From: Rhodanobacter sp. DHB23
GTDB taxonomy: Bacteria > Pseudomonadota > Gammaproteobacteria > Xanthomonadales > Rhodanobacteraceae
Length of the DNA stretch: 64,000 nt
Direction: 5' to 3'
Assembly: GCF_014842975.1 (NCBI RefSeq)
Contig: NZ_JACYXK010000029.1
Coordinates: 248,001-312,000 of the forward strand
Each line of letters starts with the position of its first letter. The first letter of the stretch is position 1. Below, piece after piece: positions 36,893 through 46,007 of this stretch. Both the position numbers and the translations under genes were made by a program. Under the pieces are notes generated by a model. The model did not search any database. It was not told the origin of the DNA and was given only the letters and a program-made list of their open reading frames with translations.

Positions 36893-37003
36893 GTCATTCC
36901 GGCGCAAGCCGGACAAAAGCTCGCCTTGCGAGCGTTGAACAGCCGAAGGGCGGCCCCGCAGGGGTGAGCGCAAAGCGCTTGTCCAGCTTTCGCTGGGATG
37001 ACG
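36893..37003. repeat. REP-like composite repeat, inverted partner of 37882-38029
   Basis: It starts GTCATTCCGGCGCAAGCCGG and ends GCTGGGATGAC. A segment of about 48 bp (36903-36950) matches the reverse complement of 37973-38020 with about two differences, so the two copies flank the gene at 37068-37844 in inverted orientation. Confidence 0.8.
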
Positions 37004-37015
37004 AGCAAGGCATGC

Positions 37016-37050
37016 AAAGAGGGCGGCCAGTAGCCGCCCTCTTTCGTTTT
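37016..37050. terminator. Bidirectional intrinsic terminator
   Basis: AAAGAGGGCGGC pairs with GCCGCCCTCTTT around a 5-nt loop, followed by CGTTTT on the plus strand. It lies between convergent genes ending at 36871 and 37068. Confidence 0.85.
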
Positions 37051-37067
37051 GCCGAATGCAACGCCGC

Positions 37068-37844
37068 TCAGAACGGCCAGCGGAACTCCACATGCCGGTT
37101 GTTGAACTCCGGGTCGGTCAGGCTGCCGCCCGGCTGCGCGACCAGCGCCTGCGGCATGCCTTCCACTTCCAGTTCCTGGCCCGCGGCGAAACGGGTGCCC
37201 AGCGCCTGCATCTCCACCAGCTTCTCGCACAGCACGCCGGCTCGATCCAGTTCGTGGGCGGGAATCTGGCGGAAGCTGAGGTCGGGGCGGCCGAACTTGC
37301 GCATGCCGCGGGTATGCACCCACGAACGATCGCTGCCCGGCTCGTCGCTGCGCAGGATCAGCACGTGGTTGCGCGGCGGCGCCCCGCCCGGCACCAGGTA
37401 ACGCGCGCGCCACGCCTCGGCATCGAACAGGCCCATGATCTGCGGGTCCAGGATCACGCGGCCGCCGATGTCGAGCAGCGCGGCGAGCACGCCCAGCGTG
37501 TCGCGCAGATAGTCGAGGCCGGGACCGTCCTTCAGCTGCCCGCGCACCACCAGCACTTCGGGTGCGATGCGCGCCTGTTCGTATGCCTCGGGCGCCTCGT
37601 CGCGCAGGATCTCGCCCAGCGTGCCGGCCAGCGGGTAACCCTCCCACTTGCGCAGCTCGAGGTTCTGGAAGCGCTTGAGTTCCACGCCCGCGGGCAGGCC
37701 GGGGCTGCCGTAGCGGCGCGCAGGGATCACCAACTCGTGCGGGTCGAACTTGCCGAACACGAAGAACTGCAGCAGCACGTCTTCGTCGCTGCCGGGCTGC
37801 CAGTAGGGGCGCAGCCATTCGGGGGTCGGATTGGATTCGCTCAT
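37068..37844 (-). CDS. Conserved hypothetical protein, 258 aa
   Basis: 258 residues from ATG 37844; upstream in-frame codons run into the REP-like repeat. I do not recognise a family. It has no signal peptide or membrane helix. It is mostly acidic to neutral, with EWLRPYWQPGSDEDVLLQFF near the start, FDPHELVIPARRYG, then GGRVILDPQIMGLFD in the middle and NNRHVEFRWPF at the end. Codon use and composition are like the neighbouring genes. Inverted REP-like copies flank it on both sides. Confidence 0.7.
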   Translation of the reverse strand: MSESNPTPEWLRPYWQPGSDEDVLLQFFVFGKFDPHELVIPARRYGSPGLPAGVELKRFQNLELRKWEGYPLAGTLGEILRDEAPEAYEQARIAPEVLVVRGQLKDGPGLDYLRDTLGVLAALLDIGGRVILDPQIMGLFDAEAWRARYLVPGGAPPRNHVLILRSDEPGSDRSWVHTRGMRKFGRPDLSFRQIPAHELDRAGVLCEKLVEMQALGTRFAAGQELEVEGMPQALVAQPGGSLTDPEFNNRHVEFRWPF

Positions 37845-37881
37845 GGTGTGCCTGCGATGAAAGGTGAAAAGGTTCTTGCCC

Positions 37882-38029
37882 GTCATTCCGACGAAAGCCG
37901 GAGTCCAGTGTCTGGGCACTCCGTGATCCGAGGACACTGGATGATTCGCTGCGCTCCCCCTGCGGGGTCAGCCTTCGGCTGTTCAACGCTCGCAAGGCGA
38001 GCTTTTGTCCGGCCTTCGCCGGGATGACG
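37882..38029. repeat. REP-like composite repeat, inverted partner of 36893-37003
   Basis: It starts GTCATTCCGACGAAAGCCGG and ends TTCGCCGGGATGACG. The 37973-38020 part carries the shared 48-bp segment (with TTCAACGCTCGCAAGGCGAG). It lies between the 258-residue gene and the tdk stop codon. Confidence 0.8.
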
Positions 38030-38036
38030 TCGAGGT

Positions 38037-38756
38037 TCAGGGGCGATCGCCAAGGGGAAGCACGCTCTGCTGCAACTCGATGCGGCCACGGCCCTCGGTG
38101 ATCTTCTTGAACTCGGCACGGCTCACCGAGACATAGCGGTCGTTGCCGCCGATCTCAACCTGCGGCCCCTCGGTGACCGCCCGGCCCTGTCCGTCCACGC
38201 GCACCACCATGGTGGCCTTGCTGCCGCTGTGGCAGATCGTCTTGATCTCCTGCAGTTCGTCGGCCCAGGCCAGCAGATAGCGGCTGCCCTCGAACAGTTC
38301 GCCGCGGAAATCGGTGCGCAGGCCGTAGGCCAGCACCGGCACGCGCAGCTTGTCCACCACGTCGGTGAGCTGCCACACCTGCTGCCTGGCGAGGAACTGC
38401 GCCTCGTCCACGAACACGCAGTGGAGCGTGCCGTGCGCGGCGATGTCGGCCTCGACCAGCGCGAGCAGGTTCTCGTCGCTGCCGAAGCGGCGCGCGTTCG
38501 CCTTGAGCCCGATGCGCGAAGCCACCACGCCCATGTGATAGTCCGCAGCCGCAGGCTGCGTCCCTTTCCCCTCTACCGCCTGCGGGAGAGGGTGGCGCGC
38601 AGCGCCGGGAGAGGGAACGCCCTGCGCACGCGTATCGATCGCCGGCGTGAGGATCAGCGTGCGCATGCCGCGCTCGTGGTAGTTGTACGCGCTCTGCAGC
38701 AGCGTGGTGGTCTTGCCGGCGTTCATCGCCGAGTAATAGAAGTAGAGCTTGGCCAT
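38037..38756 (-). CDS. tdk: Thymidine kinase with an in-frame repeat insertion
   Basis: 239 residues; E. coli Tdk has about 205. It has Walker A AMNAGKTT (residues 10-17), [15 protein letters not shown], the catalytic-Glu region FVDEAQFL (Glu118), [17 protein letters not shown], and [13 protein letters not shown], where one of the usual zinc Cys is replaced. Between DTRAQ (41-45) and VVASRIG (77-83) there are about 30 extra Pro/Ala/Gly-rich residues that E. coli Tdk lacks. It phosphorylates thymidine in salvage. The insertion lies at the surface loop following the lasso segment, so activity may persist. Confidence 0.93.
   Translation of the reverse strand: MAKLYFYYSAMNAGKTTTLLQSAYNYHERGMRTLILTPAIDTRAQGVPSPGAARHPLPQAVEGKGTQPAAADYHMGVVASRIGLKANARRFGSDENLLALVEADIAAHGTLHCVFVDEAQFLARQQVWQLTDVVDKLRVPVLAYGLRTDFRGELFEGSRYLLAWADELQEIKTICHSGSKATMVVRVDGQGRAVTEGPQVEIGGNDRYVSVSRAEFKKITEGRGRIELQQSVLPLGDRP
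38532..38621 (-). repeat. Repeat-derived insertion inside tdk
   Basis: About 90 bp encoding residues 46-75. On the plus strand it has CCCTTTCCCCTCT, GCGGGAGAGGG and GCCGGGAGAGGGAA with GGCGCGCAGCGCC between, a pattern common in intergenic palindromic repeats of xanthomonads. Its length is a multiple of three, so the reading frame is kept. Confidence 0.65.
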
Positions 38757-38853
38757 GTCGTTGCGCCAGGTGCCGGGTCGTGCATGGTAGCGCGCCGGCC
38801 GGCATCCGACCGCTCTGCTACCATCGGCCGCCGCCTCACGCCCGCCCCGATCC

Positions 38854-40833
38854 ATGCTCAACCCGCAACAACAGGCCGCCGTCGAACACTGCGACACGCC
38901 GCTGCTGGTGCTGGCTGGCGCAGGCTCGGGCAAGACCAGCGTGATCACGCAGAAGATCGCCCACCTGATCGGGCGGCGGAAGCTGCCCGCCTCGAAGATC
39001 GCCGCGATCACCTTCACCAACAAGGCCGCGCGCGAGATGCGCGAGCGCGTGGGCAAGCTGGTGTCCAGCGAGGACGCCGCCGCGCTCACCGTGTGCACCT
39101 TCCACGCGCTGGGGCTGAAGTTCCTGCAGATCGAGCACGCCCGCGCCGGCCTGCGCCGTGGTTTCTCGGTGCTGGACGCGGACGACAGCGAAGGCATCGT
39201 CAAGGAGCTCGCGCCCAAAGGCGCGAAGCCCGACGTGCTGTTCAACCTGCGCAACCTGCTCAGCCGCGCCAAGAACGCCGGCCTTTCGCCGGAGGAAGCG
39301 CTGGCCGCCGCGCGCAGCCCGCGCGAGCTGGAGGCGGCGACCATCTACGACCTCTACCAGCAGCGCCTCGCCGCCTTCAACGCGGTGGATTTCGACGACC
39401 TGATCCGCCTGCCACTGCGCATCCTGGAGAGCGACGACGACTGCCGCGCCGCCTGGCGCGAGCGCCTGCGCTACCTGCTGGTGGACGAATACCAGGACAC
39501 CAACGACGCGCAGTACCGCCTGCTCAAGGCGCTGACCGGCGAACGCGGCGGCATCACCTGCGTGGGCGACGACGACCAGAGCATCTACGCCTGGCGCGGC
39601 GCCAATCCGGAGAACATCGACCAGCTCGGCCGCGACTGGCCCAATCTACGCGTGATCAAGCTGGAGCAGAACTACCGCTGCGGCAAGCGCATCCTGCGTG
39701 CCGCCAACGCGCTGATTGCCAACAACCCGCACGCGCACGAAAAAAAGCTGTGGAGCGAGCATCCGGAAGGTGCGCCGATCCGCGTGCTGGAGTGCAAGGA
39801 AGCCGAGCACGAGGCCGAGAAGGTGGCCGCGCTCGCCACCACGCTGGCGGAAAAGCACAAGGCGCGCTGGCACGACATGGCCATCCTCTACCGCGGCAAC
39901 TTCCAGGCGCGTCCGCTGGAAAAGGCGCTGCGGCTGGCGCGCGTGCCCTACCACCTCACCGGCGCGCTCTCCTTCCTCGACCGCGCCGAGGTGAAGGACC
40001 TGCTCTGCTACCTGCGCCTGCTCACCAACCCCAACGACGACGCCGCCTTCCTGCGCGTGGTGAACGTGCCCAAGCGCGAGATCGGTTCGACCACGCTTGA
40101 AAAGCTGGGCCAGCTCGCGCAATCGAAGCAATGCTCGCTGCTGGAAGCCACCCGCAGCGACGCCGTGCTGCGCCAGCTCACTCCGCGCCCCGCCGCCGCG
40201 CTGGCCGCGTTCTCCGACCTGCTCGACGAACTGCGCAGCGCCGCACTGCACGAGAGCGCGGCCGACCTGGTCGAGCGCCTGCTCAAGCGCACCGGCTACG
40301 CGGCGCAGCTCGCCGCCGGCACGCCCGACCCCAGCGTGCGCGAGCGCAAGCTCGGCAACCTGCGCGAACTCACCGACTGGTTCCGCGCCATGCAGAAGGG
40401 CGACAGCGCCGGCGACCTCGCCGCGCAACTGGCCCTGCTCAGCCACGCCGACCGCGACGACCCCGGCAACGCGGTACGCATGATGACGCTGCATGCCGCC
40501 AAGGGCCTGGAGTTCCGCTTCGTCTTCATCGTCGGCTGCGAGGACGGCACCCTGCCGCACGACGGCGCGATCGACGAGGGCCGCATCGACGAGGAGCGTC
40601 GCCTGATGTACGTGGGCATCACGCGCGCCAAGGAACTGCTGACGCTGTCGTGGTCGGCGAAGACGAAACGCTATGGCGAGGTGCACAGCAACCAGCCCAG
40701 CCGCTTCCTGCACGAGCTGCCGCAGGCCGACCTGCACTGGCAGGGCAAGGACCCGGAGGCGGACAAGGAGGCCGTGCGCGAAACCGCGGAGTCGCACATG
40801 GCGCGGATCAAGGCGATGCTCGCTGGCACCTAG
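38854..40833 (+). CDS. rep: ATP-dependent DNA helicase Rep
   Basis: 659 residues, close to E. coli Rep at 673. Superfamily 1A motifs appear in order: [11 protein letters not shown] (Q motif), LAGAGSGKT (Walker A), [21 protein letters not shown] (motif II), [13 protein letters not shown] (III), LEQNYRC (IV), [11 protein letters not shown] (V) and [13 protein letters not shown] (VI). It is a 3'-5' helicase acting at replication forks. The variant starting [12 protein letters not shown] and its length favour Rep over UvrD. Confidence 0.95.
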   Translation: MLNPQQQAAVEHCDTPLLVLAGAGSGKTSVITQKIAHLIGRRKLPASKIAAITFTNKAAREMRERVGKLVSSEDAAALTVCTFHALGLKFLQIEHARAGLRRGFSVLDADDSEGIVKELAPKGAKPDVLFNLRNLLSRAKNAGLSPEEALAAARSPRELEAATIYDLYQQRLAAFNAVDFDDLIRLPLRILESDDDCRAAWRERLRYLLVDEYQDTNDAQYRLLKALTGERGGITCVGDDDQSIYAWRGANPENIDQLGRDWPNLRVIKLEQNYRCGKRILRAANALIANNPHAHEKKLWSEHPEGAPIRVLECKEAEHEAEKVAALATTLAEKHKARWHDMAILYRGNFQARPLEKALRLARVPYHLTGALSFLDRAEVKDLLCYLRLLTNPNDDAAFLRVVNVPKREIGSTTLEKLGQLAQSKQCSLLEATRSDAVLRQLTPRPAAALAAFSDLLDELRSAALHESAADLVERLLKRTGYAAQLAAGTPDPSVRERKLGNLRELTDWFRAMQKGDSAGDLAAQLALLSHADRDDPGNAVRMMTLHAAKGLEFRFVFIVGCEDGTLPHDGAIDEGRIDEERRLMYVGITRAKELLTLSWSAKTKRYGEVHSNQPSRFLHELPQADLHWQGKDPEADKEAVRETAESHMARIKAMLAGT

Positions 40834-40913
40834 TTGACGCGCGGACGCAGGCCTTTCATTGTGTCGAAAGCGACCGGCCGCCTCCCCGCACCGCCGGCGC
40901 CAGGGGGATTGCC

Positions 40914-42497
40914 GTGATCGACTCGACCCGGGCTTACAGCAAGCTCGTCGCCGCCTTCAACCAGAGCGACTGGCCGCGCGTGCAGCAACGCGTCACCCAG
41001 CTGCTGGCCGTCGCGCCGAACGATGCGCGCGTGCACTTCATGGCCGGCGTGGCCTGCATGCGCATGCAGCAGATGCCGAAAGCGCTCGAACACCTGCTCA
41101 AGGCCACCCACCTGGAACCGCGCCGCGCCGAATACGTTGCGCAATACGCCTGCGCGCTGGCATTGACCCGCCGGCTCCGCGAGGCGCGGCAGGTCGCCGA
41201 TCGCGCCATGACCTTGTCGCCCGACGATGTGGAGACTCTTGGCACGCTGGGCATGGTGTACAAGCGGGCCAATGCGCACGTGCAATCGGCCAATGCGTTC
41301 CGCCGCGCCGTGGCGTTGGCCCCCGGGCAGGCAATCCACCATCTCAACTTCGCCTACGCGTTGAACTCGCTTGGCGACGCCAAAGGCGCCGAGCAGGAGC
41401 TGGAAACCTGCGTGCAGACCGAACCGCGCCATTGGTATGCGCACCTGCTGCTCGCACAGCTGCAGAAGCAGACCCGGGAGCACAACCACGTCGAACGCCT
41501 GCGTGAACTGCTGGAACGCCACGGCCACGATCCCGGCGCGGACTTGCTGCTCAACATCGCGCTGGGCAAGGAGTGCGATGACCTCGGCGACTACCCGCGG
41601 GCGTTCGAGCACTACACGCGCGGCAAGGCCGCCGGCCGGCGCATGCGCCCCTATGCGTTCGCACGCGACGAGGCGATGTTCGAGGCGCTGTATCGCGCCT
41701 TCCCGTCCGCCGAAGCCGAGCCCACGATGGCGGGCGATCCCACGCACGAACCGATCTTCGTCATCGGCATGCCGCGCACCGGCACCACCTTGCTGGATCG
41801 CGTGCTTTCCAGCCATCCCGACGTGCGCTCCTGTGGCGAACTGCAGAACTTCCCCACCCTGATCCAGCGCGCCTCCGGCTGCCCCACTGCCCTGCTGGGC
41901 GAGCCGGACATCGCCGCGCGCACCCGACACATCGACTGGCGGCAACTCGGCGCGGCCTACCTCGCCAGCACGCGGCCGGTGAGCGGCGAAACGCCGCGCT
42001 TCATCGACAAGATGCCGCACAACTTCCTCTACGCAGGCTTCATCGCCCGCGCGCTGCCCAACGCGAAGATCGTCTGCCTGCGCCGCGACCCGCTGGACAC
42101 CTGCATCGGCAACTTCCGCCACCTGTTCGACCAGGAGTCGGGTTTCTACGACTACTCCTTCAACCTGGACGACATCGGCCGCTACTACCTCCAGTTCGAC
42201 CGCCTGACGGCGCATTGGCGCAAGCTGTTTCCCGGCCGCATCCACGAAGTACGGTACGAGGCACTGGTGGAATCCGCCGAAGCCACGACGCGCGAGCTGC
42301 TGGAATTCTGCAAACTGCCATGGGACGACGCCTGCCTGCGTTCCGAGGACAACGCCGCACCGGTCAACACGCCCAACGCGTGGCAGGTACGTGCGCCGAT
42401 CTACAGGCACGCCATCGGCCACTGGCGCCATTACGAACCCCAACTACGCGATCTGCGCTGGCGTCTCGCCAGTGCGGGCATCGGCGTGGCCGACTGA
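40914..42497 (+). CDS. TPR-containing sulfotransferase family protein
   Basis: 527 residues from GTG 40914, chosen for the CAGGGGGATTGCC ribosome-binding site. The N-terminal 230 residues form about six tetratricopeptide repeats (for example MPKALEHLLKATHLEPRRAE). The C-terminal sulfotransferase domain has the 5'-phosphosulfate loop IGMPRTGTTLLDRVLSSHP, the 3'-phosphate segment CLRRDPLDTCIGNF and a conserved HIDWRQLG helix. It would transfer sulfate from PAPS to an unknown acceptor in the cytoplasm or at the membrane. It lies 80 bp after rep. Confidence 0.88.
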   Translation: MIDSTRAYSKLVAAFNQSDWPRVQQRVTQLLAVAPNDARVHFMAGVACMRMQQMPKALEHLLKATHLEPRRAEYVAQYACALALTRRLREARQVADRAMTLSPDDVETLGTLGMVYKRANAHVQSANAFRRAVALAPGQAIHHLNFAYALNSLGDAKGAEQELETCVQTEPRHWYAHLLLAQLQKQTREHNHVERLRELLERHGHDPGADLLLNIALGKECDDLGDYPRAFEHYTRGKAAGRRMRPYAFARDEAMFEALYRAFPSAEAEPTMAGDPTHEPIFVIGMPRTGTTLLDRVLSSHPDVRSCGELQNFPTLIQRASGCPTALLGEPDIAARTRHIDWRQLGAAYLASTRPVSGETPRFIDKMPHNFLYAGFIARALPNAKIVCLRRDPLDTCIGNFRHLFDQESGFYDYSFNLDDIGRYYLQFDRLTAHWRKLFPGRIHEVRYEALVESAEATTRELLEFCKLPWDDACLRSEDNAAPVNTPNAWQVRAPIYRHAIGHWRHYEPQLRDLRWRLASAGIGVAD

Positions 42498-42631
42498 AAC
42501 AGCCAGGCAAGCCGAGACACAACGAAAACCCTGGTTCTTGCGGGGGTCCGGGCCGGTTTTCCGTGGAGAAGACCCGTCGGGACTTCGGGTCGTACCGCAG
42601 GCGGAATTTCCGGCAAGCCACACCGCCATAA

Positions 42632-42662
42632 AAAACGGCCCCACCGAAGCGGGGCCGTTTTT
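42632..42662. terminator. Bidirectional intrinsic terminator
   Basis: AAAACGGCCCC pairs with GGGGCCGTTTT around 8 nt, with A- and T-runs at the ends. It separates the sulfotransferase gene (+) from the receptor gene (-). Confidence 0.9.
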
Positions 42663-42692
42663 CAAGCAGATGAAACATCCACTCCCGCGTGC

Positions 42693-45551
42693 TTATTCGC
42701 CGGCGACGCCGAACTTGTAGTTCAACTCAAGGTACATCGCGCGACCGTACACGTTGTAGTTGCCCGAGTTGTACGGCGAGCCGGAGGTACCCGGATAGCT
42801 GTGATCCATCGGCGGCATCTTGTTGAACACGTTGTTCGCCAGGACCGACAGGCCGAGCCGCTTGAGCGGATGCCAGGTGATGCTGGCGTTGTACACCGTC
42901 CAGGCCGGCAGCTTGCCCGTACCCGCGTGGATGTAGTTGTCATACACCGTGGCCAGGTAGTTGGGCGTGCTGCCATAGCGGTTGGCATACAGCGTGGCGC
43001 TCCAGTTGTCCTTGCTCCAGGTGAGCGAGGCATTGGTCTTGGTCTTGAAGTCGGTGCTCCAGCCCGGGTGGCGCAGCAGGTCGACCGCGGGATCGCCCGG
43101 GTAATCCTGGTAGGTGTGCTTCAACTCGTCGCTGTAGGACGCGTTCCAGACCAGGTTGCCCCACGAACCGATGCCATGCGCGTAGCTGAAATTGGCCGAG
43201 ATGGCGTTGACCTGCTCGTTGGACACGTTCACCTTCGGGGTGAAGATCTCCTCGATGTCGCCAAGCACCGGGACACCGTTGTAGACGTCCGACGCACCAC
43301 GCGTGATCTGCGCGAAGGCCGCCTTGCAGGTCTCCGTGTTCATGTCGATGATGCCCGCGTCGCACTGGTACTCCGTCAGCGACAGGCCGCCCGCGCTCTG
43401 CTGGTTCACCTCGTTGTTGATGTCCCAGTGCAGGTAGTCCACGCTGAGCGACATGCGCTCGACCGGTGCCCAGACCACGCCGTAGCTCCACACCGTTGCG
43501 GTGATCGGCTTCAGCTTGGTGCTGCCGGCCTGCTGGCCGAAGAACTGCACGTCGCTGTACTTGGTGGGGCAGTCGGAGACATTCTCACCGGTATAACCGA
43601 GGCGGGCGCAGTTGGCGTAGTCGACGACGCTGCTGTAGTAGCCGCTCAGGCCCTGGAACTCGTCGGCCAGAGTCGGCACCTTGAAGGCGGTGCCGTAGCG
43701 GCCACGCAGCAGCAGGGAGTCGAACGGGCGGTACTCGATGCCAATGTTGTAGGTGCCGTGGCTGACGTCCTGGCCATCCACGTGGTAACTGTCGTAGCGA
43801 CCCGAGACATCCACGGTCACCTGGCTCAGCAGCGGGAACTTGAGCTCGGTGGTGGCCGCGTAGCGCGAGCGGTGGCCGGCACCCTGCACGTCGGTGGTAC
43901 CCCAGATGCCGCCGTTGAGCAGGCGCGGGTCGGGCGTGTAGTTCCAGCCCTGGTTGCCGCCTTCCAGCACCACCGCCACGCCGGCGTCGCCGCCGGGCAG
44001 GCTGAACAGCGAGGCATTGGTCACCTGGCCGCGCAGCATGTTGTCCCAGGTCTTGGCGTAGGTGTCCGTGTAGCCGGTGAAGCTGCGGAAATCCGCCGGC
44101 GACATCGCCGTGTAGAACGCCGCGTAGTTGATGTTGTCGAACTGCGGATAGGCCCCGTATTTCGGATCCCAGCCGTCCTGCGGCCCCAGCACGTGGGAGC
44201 GGAAGTACGCGTCGATGGCGCCGTCGAAGCGCTGGTAGTTGTGCTCGATCAGCTTGTCGTCGGAATGGGTGAAGCCGAGGTCCCAGTCCCAGTTCTGGCC
44301 GACGGTGCCGCGGCCGCCCAGGGTGAACATGTACGAGTTCTCGTACTGCTTGTTCATGATGTTCTGGTAGCCGCCGACGTCCTCGGGCGAGAACGCACGC
44401 TGGAGGTTGATGTAGTCCTTCAGGTTCGGGTCGTAGATGTAGCCGTAGTCGACCGACGTGCCCCACCAGGTGTAGCCGGAGCCCACGTTGTACTTCTGCT
44501 CGCTGTAGTTGTAGAGCAGGTCGCCGTACAGCTGCAGGTTGTCGCTCACGTCGAACGTGTTGTGCGTGTAGAAGTTGGCCGTCTTCTCGTCGTTCTTCAT
44601 CGTGGCGTAGCCAGGCGTGTAGAACGAACCGCAGTAGGTACCGGAGTTCTTGCGGTACTGCTTGCCTTCGGTGCCGCCAAACTGGCCGGTGACGTTGGCG
44701 CAGTTGTTCGGGTCCTCGAACAGGTAGCCCTTACCGGTGCCGCTGTTGACCAGGTAGTCGCGCGAAGCCACCGGCGCGCTGGTGCCCTCGGTGAAGAACT
44801 GCTTGGTCAGGTCGCGGCTGTAGGTCCAGATCGGCTGGGACTTCTCGAACTGCGCGCCGACCAGCGAGTTGAACTTGCCCCAGCTGAAGCTGTCGGCGAG
44901 GCTGATGCGGCGGCTCGCACCGCCGCCTTCGCTGTAGCCGCCCACGCGCACGTCGACCACCGGCGCATCGATGCGCTTCTTGAGCACGATGTTGATGACG
45001 CCCGCGATGGCGTCCGAACCGTACAGCGAGGACTGGCCGCCCGGCAGGATGTCGATGTGGTCGACCATGTCCATCGGGATGCCGCTGAGGCTGTTGAACG
45101 CGTCGCTGCCGTTGTACAGGGCGGGGAAGTTGCCCATCGGGCGGCCGTCGATCAGGTACTTCACGAAGCCGACGGGCAGGCCGAACATGCTCAGCGTCTG
45201 CGCACCCTGGGTGAACGACGCGGAAGTCGCCGCGCCCTGCACGCTGCCGGTGGCGAACGACGCCTGCTGCAGCGCCTCGGCCACGGTACTGAAGCCCTGC
45301 TGCTTCAGCTGGTTGGCCGTGATCGTGATGACCGGCGTGGCGGTCTCGATCTGGGTCTGCGGGATCAGCGAGCCGGTGACCGTGACCGCTTCCAGCTTCT
45401 TGGCGTCCTTGGTGTCTGCCGACTGGCTGGCGCCCTGGGTCTGCTGCGTGCTCTGGCTCTGCGGGTCGGCTTGCGTGTCCTGCGCATGGGCGGAAACGGA
45501 GCCAAGCGCCAGGGCCGCCACCACGGCGACGGCCAGTTTCGACTTGATCAT
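42693..45551 (-). CDS. TonB-dependent receptor, paralogue 1
   Basis: 952 residues from ATG 45551. Signal peptide MIKSKLAVAVVAALALGSVS with AHA cleavage, then a Gln/Ser/Thr-rich linker of about 25 residues, the plug domain (LEAVTVTGSLIPQTQIETAT, LPGGQSSLYGSDAIAGVINI) and a long beta-barrel ending ELNYKFGVAGE. The plug sequence IDGRPMG and PGGQSSLYGSDAIAGV places it among large proteobacterial receptors of peptide or carbohydrate type. It is a paralogue of 46008-48884; both start with near-identical signal peptides and have matching leader elements. Confidence 0.93.
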   Translation of the reverse strand: MIKSKLAVAVVAALALGSVSAHAQDTQADPQSQSTQQTQGASQSADTKDAKKLEAVTVTGSLIPQTQIETATPVITITANQLKQQGFSTVAEALQQASFATGSVQGAATSASFTQGAQTLSMFGLPVGFVKYLIDGRPMGNFPALYNGSDAFNSLSGIPMDMVDHIDILPGGQSSLYGSDAIAGVINIVLKKRIDAPVVDVRVGGYSEGGGASRRISLADSFSWGKFNSLVGAQFEKSQPIWTYSRDLTKQFFTEGTSAPVASRDYLVNSGTGKGYLFEDPNNCANVTGQFGGTEGKQYRKNSGTYCGSFYTPGYATMKNDEKTANFYTHNTFDVSDNLQLYGDLLYNYSEQKYNVGSGYTWWGTSVDYGYIYDPNLKDYINLQRAFSPEDVGGYQNIMNKQYENSYMFTLGGRGTVGQNWDWDLGFTHSDDKLIEHNYQRFDGAIDAYFRSHVLGPQDGWDPKYGAYPQFDNINYAAFYTAMSPADFRSFTGYTDTYAKTWDNMLRGQVTNASLFSLPGGDAGVAVVLEGGNQGWNYTPDPRLLNGGIWGTTDVQGAGHRSRYAATTELKFPLLSQVTVDVSGRYDSYHVDGQDVSHGTYNIGIEYRPFDSLLLRGRYGTAFKVPTLADEFQGLSGYYSSVVDYANCARLGYTGENVSDCPTKYSDVQFFGQQAGSTKLKPITATVWSYGVVWAPVERMSLSVDYLHWDINNEVNQQSAGGLSLTEYQCDAGIIDMNTETCKAAFAQITRGASDVYNGVPVLGDIEEIFTPKVNVSNEQVNAISANFSYAHGIGSWGNLVWNASYSDELKHTYQDYPGDPAVDLLRHPGWSTDFKTKTNASLTWSKDNWSATLYANRYGSTPNYLATVYDNYIHAGTGKLPAWTVYNASITWHPLKRLGLSVLANNVFNKMPPMDHSYPGTSGSPYNSGNYNVYGRAMYLELNYKFGVAGE

Positions 45552-45586
45552 TATTCGGTACCCCTTAGGTATTCAGTAGCGTTGGA

Positions 45587-45604
45587 ACCCGGTCTTGGCC
45601 GGGT
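45587..45604 (-). promoter_or_regulatory. Leader hairpin of TonB receptor 1
   Basis: ACCCGG and CCGGGT form a stem about TCTTGG, 36-53 bp upstream of the start codon. The receptor-2 leader has ATCCGG/CCGGAT at 48915-48939, a compensated change in the stem. Confidence 0.55.
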
Positions 45605-45688
45605 ATTGGGCACATATGCATCGTCGGATCCCGATGCGGGCGCCAGCCAGCCCCTACTGGCCGGCTGCTGAATGTGCAACGCCATCTG

Positions 45689-45715
45689 TACCACAAGATT
45701 TAACGGTATCGCAAT
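45689..45715 (-). promoter_or_regulatory. Conserved 27-bp upstream box, receptor 1
   Basis: It matches 49027-49053 at 24 of 27 positions, including GATTTAACG and TATCGCAAT, at nearly the same distance from the start codon (138 versus 143 bp). Read on the minus strand it holds TTGCGA as a possible -35 element. Confidence 0.65.
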
Positions 45716-45954
45716 AAATTCTTGCCAATTTCGTCAGAAAGAACGTTTTCGGCGCAATATCACGCACCCTGGAGGGTGCGATAAGTTCTAAAAATATTCC
45801 TAAACATCAATTAGTTACATATGAAACAGGTGCTTCCCATGGAGGGATGCCGATGATCCGCCATGCGTCCACGAATGGTTTCCAAACCTGACCGTGACGG
45901 CGGACAGATGATTTCTTGCGCTTGCGCACCGCTTCCCCTGGCCACCCCTCACGC

Positions 45955-45985
45955 AAAAAAAAGCCCTCCCGGAACGGGAGGGCTT
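45955..45985 (-). terminator. Intrinsic terminator of TonB receptor 2
   Basis: On the minus strand AAGCCCTCCCG and CGGGAGGGCTT form a stem followed by a run of T (complement of the A-run 45955-45962). It lies 22 bp after the stop codon at 46008. The remainder of 45716-45954 holds a CGCACCCT/AGGGTGCG hairpin (45763-45780) and no gene that I can support. Confidence 0.9.
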
Positions 45986-46007
45986 CGCTTGGCATCGCTG
46001 CCGGTCG

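Noticed and set aside
42801-45671. A 956-codon plus-strand open frame opposite TonB receptor 1
   Set aside because: Antisense shadow rich in Val/Ala/Gly/His, no domain, and no ribosome-binding site; the receptor on the other strand is certain.
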